From contig JAFZYY010000009.1 in assembly GCA_017616015.1 (NCBI GenBank), positions 62,001-126,000 on the forward strand: 64,000 bases of DNA, given 5' to 3'. Numbering within the stretch: position 1 is the first letter of the stretch; each line of letters begins with the position of its first letter. Made by a program: the position numbers and the translations under genes. Source of the stretch: Alphaproteobacteria bacterium. Lineage in GTDB: Bacteria > Pseudomonadota > Alphaproteobacteria > CAAGCB01 > CAG-977. Below the pieces are notes generated by a model, which was given only the letters and a program-made list of their open reading frames with translations, did no database searches and was not told the DNA's origin. Positions 8,911 through 16,194 of the stretch are shown piece after piece.

Positions 8911-9531
8911 TTACTCCGCTTTTTTCTTCAGTTTGATTTTGCTTTCTTCGCCATGAAGCAGACGAACAATATTTGCCCGATGCCTGATGACGGAAAGCAA
9001 TGCCAGAAACGCGTAAAAGTAAATGTATTCGGGGGTCGCAAAGAAATATGCGTACACCGGCGCCAAAATCAGCGCGGTTAAAGCCGACAGGGAGGAATAT
9101 CTGAACAGTAACGCCATGATCAGCCATGTCAGGCAGGCCAATACGCCAACCTGCCAACAAGTGGCCAGCAACATGCCCAGTGTGGCCGCGACGCCTTTTC
9201 CGCCTTTGAATTTCAGCCAGACGGGGAAGTTATGTCCCAACACGCCCATCGTGCCGGCAATCAAAGCCGCCAGATCGCCGATTCCTTCGCTGTCGACGCA
9301 GAAATAAGCGATTTCGGCCGCCAACGCTGCCTTGCCCGAATCGCACAGCAGCGTCATCAAAGCCAGATCTTTGCGTCCTGTTCTCAGAACGTTCGTTGCG
9401 CCGATGTTGCCGGATCCGATTTTGCGAATATCGCCCAGTCCGGCCAGACGCGTGAAGACGATTCCGAACGGAACGGAACCCAGTAAATATCCCAAAACGC
9501 CTGATAAAATCAAAAGAGTCGTATCGCTCAT
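8911..9531 (-). CDS. plsY: Acyl-phosphate:glycerol-3-phosphate acyltransferase
   Basis: A 206-residue inner-membrane enzyme making lysophosphatidate from acyl-phosphate, the first step of phospholipid synthesis. The three conserved motifs are visible: GSVPFGIVFTRL near the N-terminus, GSGNIGATNVLRTG, and KFKGGKGVAATLG. Several hydrophobic segments fit the usual multi-spanning topology. It is 4 bases upstream of dprA in the same direction, the usual plsY-dprA-topA cluster. Confidence 0.96.
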   Translation of the reverse strand: MSDTTLLILSGVLGYLLGSVPFGIVFTRLAGLGDIRKIGSGNIGATNVLRTGRKDLALMTLLCDSGKAALAAEIAYFCVDSEGIGDLAALIAGTMGVLGHNFPVWLKFKGGKGVAATLGMLLATCWQVGVLACLTWLIMALLFRYSSLSALTALILAPVYAYFFATPEYIYFYAFLALLSVIRHRANIVRLLHGEESKIKLKKKAE

Positions 9532-9555
9532 AACAGCAATCCCCGATAATTGAAT

Positions 9556-10545
9556 TTAAAAAGAAGATATAACGCTATTGAGATTTTCTGCAACAGTTTT
9601 AAAAGAACAATCCTGCGAAAACATCGTTTCCGTCAGCGTTCTGCGCCATAAAGCCGCGCCCGGCAGGCCTTTGAACAAACCGAGCCAATGTCTTAAAATC
9701 AAATGGGGACGAACGCCGTTTGCCATTTCTTTTTCCAGATAAGGCAACATCTTTTGAACCGCTTCGGCGCGGGAAACGACAGGAGTGTCTTCTTCGAATA
9801 TTTTCCGATCTGCTAAAGCCGACATGTACGGATCGGCGTACAACGCTCGTCCGATCATCACGCCGTCAACAAAATTCAGATGCTCTTTTGCCTGTTCCAA
9901 AGAGGTTATATTGCCGTTGATCGAAACCGTAAAACGAGGAAAATCCCGTTTAAACCGGTAAATCAATTCGTAATTCAACGGCAGACGCTCTCTGTTTTGT
10001 TTCGGCGTAAAGCCTTTCAGACGGGCTTTTCTGGCATGAATGATAAAGGTTTGACAGCCGGCTTTTTCCGCCAGTTCGGTGCAGCGGCACAGATTGTCGT
10101 AACCGTCGGAATCCTGCGTTTCTTCCTGTAAAGCAATCCGTGTTTTCAACGTGACGGGGACATCGGAATTTTCCCTCATCGCCTTTAAGCAGTCGGCAAT
10201 CAGCCGCGGATCTTTGCGCAAAGAGGCGCCAAAACACCCTGATGCTACTCGTTCGGACGGGCAACCGGCGTTTAAGTTGATTTCATCATAATTGAAGCTT
10301 TTTGCAATTTGGCAGGCTTTCGCCAATAATTCCGGATCCGAACCGCCCAACTGCAAAACAATCGGGTGTTCTTCCTTATTATAAGCCAGTAGCTTTTCTG
10401 CGTCGCCGAACACGACCGCCTGCGCCGTGATCATTTCGGAATAAAGCTGAACGCGGCGGGAAAAACAGCGGATAAAATAACGGAAATGTCTGTCCGTCCA
10501 ATCCATCATCGGCGCGACGGACAGCCGACCGGCGGGAAAAGTCAT
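9556..10545 (-). CDS. dusA: tRNA-dihydrouridine synthase A
   Basis: A 329-residue flavoenzyme that reduces uridine to dihydrouridine in the D-loop of tRNA. SVAPMMDWTDRHFRYF at the N-terminus is the DusA-type opening. VLQLGGSDP and NLNAGCPSERV follow, the cysteine of the latter being the catalytic acid, and INGNITS and GVMIGRALYADP bind the flavin phosphate. The ATG overlaps the stop of the nucleoside hydrolase (ATGA), so the two are translationally coupled. DusA is favoured over DusB and DusC because of MMDWTDRH. Confidence 0.93.
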   Translation of the reverse strand: MTFPAGRLSVAPMMDWTDRHFRYFIRCFSRRVQLYSEMITAQAVVFGDAEKLLAYNKEEHPIVLQLGGSDPELLAKACQIAKSFNYDEINLNAGCPSERVASGCFGASLRKDPRLIADCLKAMRENSDVPVTLKTRIALQEETQDSDGYDNLCRCTELAEKAGCQTFIIHARKARLKGFTPKQNRERLPLNYELIYRFKRDFPRFTVSINGNITSLEQAKEHLNFVDGVMIGRALYADPYMSALADRKIFEEDTPVVSRAEAVQKMLPYLEKEMANGVRPHLILRHWLGLFKGLPGAALWRRTLTETMFSQDCSFKTVAENLNSVISSF

Positions 10546-11507
10546 GACAGATTTGCCAAATGCGCCAAAAGCATGTCTTTGAAGGCTTCCTTGTCGACTT
10601 TGTGTGTCACCAGACAGTTGCGCTTATTGCCTTCTTCAAAAGTCGTCATGCCGAATTTTTCGTCGGAAGCGTCCGTGTTGACCTGTACGGTGCCGTACCG
10701 ACCGGAAAACAAAGCCGGACGGATCAGACAGCCGATGGCGCACGGATCGTATAAAGACGTTCCTTTTTCGGGTGCTGTTCCCGTTTTTTTAAACAGATGA
10801 TCGGCTAATGTTTTCGCCGTAATATCCAACAGATCCGCGCTCATTGTCGCACAGCGCAGGTTTAAGTCGCGCATTCTTTCCAGAAAAGCTTTATCTGCTG
10901 CCGCTTGCATGCCGACTTCCATCGGAATGACCGTGACGCGTTCGGCCATGTCGAAAACGATTTGCGCGGCGTGCGGATCGGCCAGCATATTGAATTCGGC
11001 ATAAGGGGTCGAGTTGCCTCTGGGGCCGTCTTCGCAGAAAGCGCCGCCCATGATGATCAGTTCACGCACGCGGGAAATCGTTTTCGGTTCCGTTAAAAAA
11101 ACGGTCGCGATATTGGTCAAAGGTCCGATTGCCACAAGGCTGACTTCGCGTTCGGGCGATTTCATCAAAGTCTTTATAATAAAGTCGACGGCGTTTTCCT
11201 CTTCCCCTTTATAAGCGGGTTCGCCGAAATCCTGTCCGGCCAACCCGTCGGAACCGTGCACCCATTCGGCGTTTAAAACGGAACGTTTCAGCGGCCGGTC
11301 GCAGCCTTTGTAAACGCGAATGCCCGTATGCCAGGCAAAATCGCAAATCCGGCGAATGTTATATTCGGCTTTGTCCACCGGGACGTTGCCGTTGACGGCC
11401 GTCATTCCCAATATTTCCAAATCGGGATCGGCCATCGCCATAAACAAAGCGATCGCGTCGTCAATTCCCGGATCCGTATCGATAATGATTTTTGTTTTTG
11501 CGCTCAT
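10542..11507 (-). CDS. Inosine/uridine-preferring nucleoside hydrolase
   Basis: A 321-residue cytosolic enzyme that cleaves the N-glycosidic bond of ribonucleosides for base salvage. IIIDTDPGIDDAIALF (about 7-22) is the diagnostic calcium-binding aspartate cluster. AVNGNVPVDKAEYN, SLVAIGPLTNIA and MGGAFCEDGPRGNSTPYAEFNMLADPHAA hold the remaining ligands and the ribose-binding asparagines. The sequence does not settle substrate preference, so no rih letter is given. It is the first gene of a minus-strand unit with dusA. Confidence 0.93.
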   Translation of the reverse strand: MSAKTKIIIDTDPGIDDAIALFMAMADPDLEILGMTAVNGNVPVDKAEYNIRRICDFAWHTGIRVYKGCDRPLKRSVLNAEWVHGSDGLAGQDFGEPAYKGEEENAVDFIIKTLMKSPEREVSLVAIGPLTNIATVFLTEPKTISRVRELIIMGGAFCEDGPRGNSTPYAEFNMLADPHAAQIVFDMAERVTVIPMEVGMQAAADKAFLERMRDLNLRCATMSADLLDITAKTLADHLFKKTGTAPEKGTSLYDPCAIGCLIRPALFSGRYGTVQVNTDASDEKFGMTTFEEGNKRNCLVTHKVDKEAFKDMLLAHLANLS

Positions 11508-11540
11508 CGTTTTTCTTTCGTCTTTGTTGTCCGTCGATTA

Positions 11541-11569
11541 AAAATAAAGACACCCCTTTGTAAAAGCAA
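11541..11569 (-). promoter_or_regulatory. Candidate promoter for nucleoside hydrolase-dusA
   Basis: On the minus strand TTGCTT (11564-11569) and TATTTT (11541-11546) are 17 bases apart, 34 bases before the ATG. Confidence 0.4.
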
Positions 11570-11634
11570 GGGAATAATACGATCCGCTTTTCCGCGTTTT
11601 CGGGCTAAAGTTCGATAAAAACGGGGAAAGCGTC

Positions 11635-11662
11635 TTGAAAAGAAAACAAAATCGGGTATATC
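11635..11662 (+). promoter_or_regulatory. Candidate promoter for the DUF1796-type gene
   Basis: TTGAAA and TATATC are 16 bases apart and lie 46 bases before the ATG; a GTGAGG stretch upstream of the start may act as the ribosome binding site. Confidence 0.45.
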
Positions 11663-11707
11663 TCTGATAATGAAAAGTGGTGTTTTCCGAAGTCGTGAGG
11701 TTCATTA

Positions 11708-12421
11708 ATGAGTGCCGATAAACAACAGTACGATCTGGTTTGTTCTTTGGGTGGCAACTGTGCCGCGGCGTTCCAGTTGCAATGTCGCGGAAAGCGGTTG
11801 TTTTCTTTGCCGTTCGACTGGTGCTATGTTGAAAATGAAAGGCCGCTGGAATATTTACCCGAAGGTTTCGCCGACGGGTTTAAGAATCTCGCTCTGAAAG
11901 AAAATCTGAAGCGCGTCGACGGAAACAAAGATCACCCCGTCATTTATCAGGACTGTTATTCCGGTTATTTCTTTCCGAACCATTTTAAAGAGGACGCCGA
12001 AAAGGAATATGACGGCTTTTATAAAAAATTGCGGCGCAGAACAGAGCGTTTGCTCGATAAAATCCGTAATGCGCGCCGAGTGCTGTTTATCTTTTCGGCG
12101 CTGATTCCGTTCGATGTTTCCCGTTTTGAACGCCTGAGCGAAAAATTATCGCAGCTTTATCCCGCAGTTCATTTCGATTTTAAGCTGATTTCGTTCGGTT
12201 GTCCCGCGGAAGAGGAGTTGACCGTCGGAAATATCACCCTGAGCCGGTGCGTCCGTCAGCAGAATTTTTACGATTTTTATAAAACAAATTACGAATGGGC
12301 TTTCCTTGACAACGTCGCATTGCCGTCGAAAAGTCACGAACAAATAACGCTGCTTTCCGTCAGGGCTTTCGGCAAGCGCTTTCGTCTGAATTTTGAAATC
12401 AAAAGAAACGATCAGGACTGA
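11708..12421 (+). CDS. DUF1796-type putative papain-like cysteine peptidase
   Basis: A 237-residue cytosolic protein. The N-terminus reads DLVCSLGGNCAAAFQL followed by FSLPFDWCYV, the pattern of the DUF1796 family, which has been proposed to be papain-like from fold prediction: a cysteine near the start and a conserved Asp-Trp pair. A later RVLFIFSAL strand fits the family. No signal peptide is visible. Substrate and role are unknown; relatives often occur near polysaccharide or glycosyl-transfer genes, but not here. It is a single-gene unit bordered by the repeat region, a typical setting for a transferred gene, though base composition looks like that of its neighbours. Confidence 0.72.
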   Translation: MSADKQQYDLVCSLGGNCAAAFQLQCRGKRLFSLPFDWCYVENERPLEYLPEGFADGFKNLALKENLKRVDGNKDHPVIYQDCYSGYFFPNHFKEDAEKEYDGFYKKLRRRTERLLDKIRNARRVLFIFSALIPFDVSRFERLSEKLSQLYPAVHFDFKLISFGCPAEEELTVGNITLSRCVRQQNFYDFYKTNYEWAFLDNVALPSKSHEQITLLSVRAFGKRFRLNFEIKRNDQD

Positions 12422-12473
12422 AAATCCGCGACGGAAAAATGTCCGATTTTTTCGTCATTGCGAGGAACGGTAT

Positions 12474-12745
12474 CCCCGCACGGGCTACTGGCCGTAGGGG
12501 CATCAGTTTTTAATTTATGCTAACTGGCAGGATTGAATTTCCCGCCGGGAGGGTGTTTTCCCCGCACGGGCTACTGGCCGTAGGGGCATCAGTTTTTAAA
12601 TTGTGACAACCGGCTGTATTGAATTCCCCGCCGGGAGGGCGTTGTCCCCCTACGGGCTACTGGTCGTAGGGGCATCAGTTTTTTAATTTGTGACAACCGG
12701 CTGTATTGAATTCCCCGCCGGGAGGGCGTTGTCCCCCTACGGGTA
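12474..12745. repeat. Tandem array of an 86-87 bp repeat, about 3.2 copies
   Basis: Units begin at 12474, 12560, 12646 and 12733 (the last is cut after about 13 bases). Each unit carries the core GGCTACTGGCCGTAGGGGCA, then a T-rich stretch, then CCGCCGGGAGGG. The third unit has a perfect 9-bp hairpin, CCCCTACGG pairing with CCGTAGGGG around an 8-base loop; units 1 and 2 have CCCCGCACGG instead, so the stem is imperfect. A related element lies at 23379-23464. This is a non-coding, REP-like dispersed element amplified locally. The preceding stretch 12422-12473 contains GTCATTGCGAGG, another short repeat type common in proteobacterial spacers. Confidence 0.85.
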
Positions 12746-12748
12746 GTA

Positions 12749-12828
12749 GCGGTTCAAATCCAAGCCTTCTAACCAATAAAAAAACCACCGTTTCAGGTGG
12801 TTTTTTTATTGGTAGGCGACTACGGATT
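12749..12828. repeat. Direct repeat copy A: tRNA 3'-end/terminator unit
   Basis: An 80-bp sequence identical to 12903-12982 (offset 154). It begins GCGGTTCAAATCC, a tRNA T-loop sequence in the plus direction, runs to a CCA, then through a 17-bp perfect palindrome (12773-12812), and ends with a copy of the last part of tRNA-Val (minus strand). After 12828 the sequence departs from tRNA-Val, so this copy is only a 3' fragment. The 74 bases to 12902 are unique spacer. Confidence 0.88.
12773..12812. terminator. Bidirectional terminator, duplicate copy
   Basis: A 17-bp arm (CCAATAAAAAAACCACC) pairs perfectly with 12796-12812 around the loop GTTTCA. With A and T runs inside the stem it can end transcription in both directions. 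Identical to the copy behind tRNA-Val. Confidence 0.8.
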
Positions 12829-12902
12829 GCTCGTTGTACTCGCCGGTCAAGCCGGTCGCTCGGACTTCGTCCTGTGCGCCGTTCGTTTTGCTCACCGAAC
12901 CT

Positions 12903-12982
12903 GCGGTTCAAATCCAAGCCTTCTAACCAATAAAAAAACCACCGTTTCAGGTGGTTTTTTTATTGGTAGGCGACTACGGATT
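12903..12982. repeat. Direct repeat copy B, overlapping the real tRNA-Val 3' end
   Basis: Same 80 bp as 12749-12828. Here the right end continues into the complete tRNA-Val gene, so this is the ancestral junction for the minus-strand tRNA. The plus-strand tRNA-like tail at its left end has no tRNA body in front of it in either copy. Confidence 0.88.
12927..12966 (-). terminator. Terminator of tRNA-Val
   Basis: Perfect 17-bp palindrome, loop GTTTCA (TGAAAC on the minus strand), whose outer TGG (12964-12966) is the encoded CCA end of tRNA-Val. Transcription of the tRNA would stop immediately after its 3' end. Confidence 0.83.
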
Positions 12983-13040
12983 CGAACCGCAGACCCTCTC
13001 GGTGTAAACGAGATGCTCTAACCAGCTGAGCTAGTCGCCC
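12964..13040 (-). tRNA. tRNA-Val, anticodon UAC
   Basis: A 77-base cloverleaf with encoded CCA. The acceptor stem pairs GGGCGAC with GTCGCCT. The D-arm reads TAGCTCAGCTGGTTAGAGC. The anticodon loop TTTACAC between TCTCG and CGAGA gives anticodon UAC. The T-arm is TGCGG-TTCGAAT-CCGTA. It lies downstream of hupB on the same strand, a common alphaproteobacterial arrangement. Confidence 0.96.
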
Positions 13041-13082
13041 GTCATGAGAAGTATATACAGGAATTATTTACGGATAACAAGC

Positions 13083-13118
13083 AAAAAAACAAGCGGCCGC
13101 AAAACGCAAACCGCCTGT
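13083..13118 (-). terminator. Terminator after hupB
   Basis: On the minus strand ACAGGCGG (13111-13118) pairs with CCGCTTGT (13089-13096, one G-T pair) and is followed by seven T, so hupB ends here and tRNA-Val has to be transcribed separately or by readthrough. Confidence 0.8.
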
Positions 13119-13140
13119 CTTTAAGAACCAAAGTTCGCTA

Positions 13141-13413
13141 TTAATTTACAGCGTCCTTCAAGCCTTTGCCAGCTTTAAATTTCGGCTGCTTGGAAGCAGG
13201 AATTTTAATCTTGGCGCCGGTGCGAGGATTGCGGCCTTCGGTCGCAGCACGCTTAGCAACGCTGAAGGTACCAAAACCAACCAGACGAACTTCATCGCCT
13301 TTCTTTAAAGCGCCGGTAACGGCATTCAATAAAGCATCAACAGACTTGCTGGCGTCCGTCTTGGACAAACCGGTATTCTTAGCAACTTCAGCTACGAGAT
13401 CGTTCTTATTCAC
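13141..13413 (-). CDS. hupB: DNA-binding protein HU
   Basis: A 90-residue histone-like protein that bends and compacts DNA. MNKNDLVAEVAKNTGLSK and the DNA-binding arm with RNPRTGAKIKIPAS are classical. The start is GTG at 13413, preceded by GAGGGAGCCCTC, in which the GGGAG ribosome binding site lies in a short self-complementary stretch. Upstream, 13414-13647 is AT-rich with no gene; TTGACC and TAAACT, 18 bases apart near 13500, are a possible promoter. HU following lon is the common order in Proteobacteria. Confidence 0.97.
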   Translation of the reverse strand: MNKNDLVAEVAKNTGLSKTDASKSVDALLNAVTGALKKGDEVRLVGFGTFSVAKRAATEGRNPRTGAKIKIPASKQPKFKAGKGLKDAVN

Positions 13414-13647
13414 GTGAGGGCTCCCTCTATAAAATTAAAAGATAAACTCAGATTCAAAACGAATCTAAAAGGAAGTTTAGAACGCGGATATTTGTCTGGT
13501 CAATAGAAGAATCTGCCTTTTTGCTTGTTTTTTTTACTTTTTTTAAAAAAGACACAATAAAAAAGAGAATCTTTTTTATTTCGGCAATTTTAAAGCGAAT
13601 TTTTTGCGCGTTTTAAGATAAAATCTTATAAAATACAACTAAAGCAA

Positions 13648-13673
13648 AAGCCTCCGCACACGGCAGGAGGCTT
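13648..13673 (-). terminator. Terminator after lon
   Basis: AAGCCTCC (13648-13655) pairs with GGAGGCTT (13666-13673) around a 10-base loop, followed on the minus strand by a short T-rich stretch, 25 bases after the lon stop. Confidence 0.78.
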
Positions 13674-13698
13674 ATAAAGTTATTATGAAATCCGGTGT

Positions 13699-16110
13699 TT
13701 AATGACAGCGGAGTTTTTCTTCGTTTTCTTCGTCGGCATTCAGCAAATCCGTTTTAGCTTTGCTTTCCTCTTCCTCGTTCCATTCAATCGGAATCAAGGG
13801 ACGAACCAAAGCGCGCTTCAGGACTTCTTCTGCCGAAGAAACCGGAATGATGGTCATTCCTGTCTTGACGTTGTCCGGAATTTCCTCCAGATCCTTTTTA
13901 TTGTCCTGCGGTATCAGAACCGTTTTAATTCCCGCGCGCAAAGCCGCTAAAAGCTTTTCTTTTAAGCCGCCGATGGGCAGGACTTTGCCCAGCAGCGTGA
14001 TTTCGCCCGTCATGGCAATGTCTTTGGAAACGGGAATTCCCGTCATTGCGGAAACCAGCGAAGTACACATCGCGATACCGGCGGACGGCCCGTCTTTCGG
14101 CGTCGCACCTTCGGGAACGTGAATGTGAATATCGCGTTTGTCGAACAGATCCGGACGTATGCCGAACGCCAAAGCGTGAGAGCGCACAAAAGAACGCGCC
14201 GCCGCAATGGATTCCTTCATTACGTCGCCCAGTTGTCCTGTTTGCGTCACGCGGCCGTGGCCATGCATCATGACGGCTTCGATCGACAGAATTTCTCCGC
14301 CGACTTCCGTCCAGGCCAGACCGGTCGTTACGCCGACCTGATCCTGTTTTTCGGCGACGCCGTAGGTGTAAACCGGAATGCCGGCATATTTTTTCAGGTT
14401 GCGTTCCGTAACATTGACGGACTTTTTCTTTGTTGTCATCAGCTCTTTTGCCGCTTTGCGCGCCAGTCCGGCTAAAGCGCGGTCAAGATTACGCACGCCG
14501 GATTCACGCGTGTACAGGCGCACCAAAGACCGCAGGGCTTCTTCGCTGACGGTCCATTCTTTTTCGGACAGACCGGCCGCTTTGCGCTGCTTTTTAATCA
14601 GGTGGCGTTTGGCGATTTCGATCTTTTCGTCTTCCGTATAGCCGGCAATTCTGATGATTTCCATACGATCCAGCAACGGACGCGGCATCTTTAAAGAGTT
14701 TGCCGTCGTAATAAACATCACGTCGGACAAGTCGTAATCAACTTCCAGATAGTGATCGTTGAAGGTCGAATTCTGCGCCGGATCCAACACTTCCAGCAAA
14801 GCGGAGGAGGGGTCGCCGCGCCAGTCAGCCCCGAGTTTGTCGATTTCGTCAAGCAGAAACAGCGGGTTGCGCGTTTTGACCTTTTTGATGCTCTGAATGA
14901 TTTTGCCGGGCATGGAGCCGACATAAGTCCGGCGATGACCGCGGATTTCCGCTTCATCACGCATACCGCCCAACGATGCGCGGACGAATTTGCGTCCCGT
15001 CGCGCGGGCGATCGATTCGCCCAAAGACGTTTTTCCGACGCCCGGAGGGCCGACCAGACACAGAATCGGACCGTTGACGGATTTCGTTTTCTTTTGAACG
15101 GCCAGATATTCGATAATACGTTCTTTGACCTTTTCAAGGCCGTAATGATCCGCTTCCAAAATTTCTTCCGCTTTTTTCAAATCCGTTTGAATAGGCGTTT
15201 TTTTGCCCCACGGCAGATCCAATAACCAGTCCAGATAATTGCGGATTACGGTCGCTTCTGAAGACATCGGGCTCATGTGGCGCAGTTTTTTCAATTCGGA
15301 ATTGGCTTTGTTTTTCGCTTCCGCGGACATTTTCGTTTTTTTGATTTTGGCTTCCAGCTCGTCAAGTTCGGCGGAACCGTCCTCATCGCCTAATTCTTTT
15401 TGAATGGCCTTCATCTGTTCGTTCAGATAATAGTCGCGCTGAGACTTTTCCATTTGCTTTTTGACGCGGCGGCGAATTTTCTTTTCGACCTGAAGCACGC
15501 CCATTTCGGCTTCGATGTAGCCGAAGAACAATTCCAGACGCGTAAAGACATTGGGCGTTTCAAGCAGATTTTGCCGGTCAGCCAGTTTCAAAGACAGATG
15601 AGAAGCAATGACGTCCGCCAGCTTGGACGGATCTTCGATTTGTCCGATTGACAGCAGGATTTCCGGCGGAATTTTTTTGTTCAGACGGACATATTCCTCA
15701 AACTGCGCCATTAAGGAACGCATAAAGGCGGAAATATCGTCTTTCGCGTTGATTTTATCAGCCAGCTCTTCCGCCTGTGCCTGGAAACAGGCGCCCGTGT
15801 CCGTGAAGTTTTTGACTTTGACGCGTCTGACGCCTTCAACCAAAGCCTTGACGGTTCCGTCCGGCAGACGAAGCAGCTGAACGACTGTTCCCATTGTGCC
15901 GACAGTATACATTTCTTCGGTTTTAGGGTTATCGAGCGTCGGATCTTTCTGCGTCAGCAGAATAATCTGACGATCGGCGTTCATCGCCATGTCCAGAGCT
16001 TTAACGGATTTTTCGCGTCCGACAAACAGCGGCACAATCATATGCGGAAAAATAACAATGTCCCGCAAAGGCAGTAAGGGATAAACTTTTTCTTCAACGG
16101 GGGCGTTCAT
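13699..16110 (-). CDS. lon: ATP-dependent protease Lon
   Basis: An 803-residue cytosolic AAA+ serine protease degrading misfolded and regulatory proteins. It has an N-terminal LON substrate domain (VYPLLPLRDIVIFPHM), Walker A GPPGVGKTSLGES, Walker B FLLDEIDKLG, and the Ser-Lys dyad in PKDGPSAGIAM (S676) and GGLKEKLLAA (K719). The ATG at 16110 is preferred to a GTG 9 bases upstream because the GAGGTGG ribosome binding site covers that GTG. A heat-shock-type promoter candidate lies upstream. Length is close to the 784-residue E. coli enzyme, with an acidic C-terminal extension. Confidence 0.97.
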   Translation of the reverse strand: MNAPVEEKVYPLLPLRDIVIFPHMIVPLFVGREKSVKALDMAMNADRQIILLTQKDPTLDNPKTEEMYTVGTMGTVVQLLRLPDGTVKALVEGVRRVKVKNFTDTGACFQAQAEELADKINAKDDISAFMRSLMAQFEEYVRLNKKIPPEILLSIGQIEDPSKLADVIASHLSLKLADRQNLLETPNVFTRLELFFGYIEAEMGVLQVEKKIRRRVKKQMEKSQRDYYLNEQMKAIQKELGDEDGSAELDELEAKIKKTKMSAEAKNKANSELKKLRHMSPMSSEATVIRNYLDWLLDLPWGKKTPIQTDLKKAEEILEADHYGLEKVKERIIEYLAVQKKTKSVNGPILCLVGPPGVGKTSLGESIARATGRKFVRASLGGMRDEAEIRGHRRTYVGSMPGKIIQSIKKVKTRNPLFLLDEIDKLGADWRGDPSSALLEVLDPAQNSTFNDHYLEVDYDLSDVMFITTANSLKMPRPLLDRMEIIRIAGYTEDEKIEIAKRHLIKKQRKAAGLSEKEWTVSEEALRSLVRLYTRESGVRNLDRALAGLARKAAKELMTTKKKSVNVTERNLKKYAGIPVYTYGVAEKQDQVGVTTGLAWTEVGGEILSIEAVMMHGHGRVTQTGQLGDVMKESIAAARSFVRSHALAFGIRPDLFDKRDIHIHVPEGATPKDGPSAGIAMCTSLVSAMTGIPVSKDIAMTGEITLLGKVLPIGGLKEKLLAALRAGIKTVLIPQDNKKDLEEIPDNVKTGMTIIPVSSAEEVLKRALVRPLIPIEWNEEEESKAKTDLLNADEENEEKLRCH

Positions 16111-16144
16111 GATAACCACCTCATAAAAGTTGTTCTAGTCGATT

Positions 16145-16176
16145 AATAGATAAGATCAAAGTCAAAGAGCCTCAAG
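16145..16176 (-). promoter_or_regulatory. Candidate sigma-32 (heat-shock) promoter of lon
   Basis: On the minus strand CTTG (16173-16176) is followed after 18 bases by CTTATCTATT (16145-16154). This fits the alphaproteobacterial RpoH consensus CTTG-N17/18-CYTATNTNNG except at the last base. It lies about 35 bases upstream of the lon ATG, and Lon is a known heat-shock protein. Confidence 0.6.
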
Positions 16177-16194
16177 TGATACAAAACCGAAAAG

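Noticed and set aside
11508-11707. Riboswitch upstream of the nucleoside hydrolase
   Set aside because: The spacer is short and AT-rich with two promoters back to back; no conserved aptamer pattern could be recognised.
12474-12745. CRISPR array
   Set aside because: The units are contiguous, 86-87 bp long and lack unique spacers; no cas gene is present.
12675-13021. Open frames on both strands across the repeats and tRNA-Val
   Set aside because: They translate the repeat, terminator and tRNA; the GSNPSLL-type peptide is a known artefact of T-loop sequence.
13414-13698. A small gene or RNA in the AT-rich spacer between hupB and lon
   Set aside because: Only the lon terminator and hupB promoter candidates are visible; the A/T tracts make chance hairpins.
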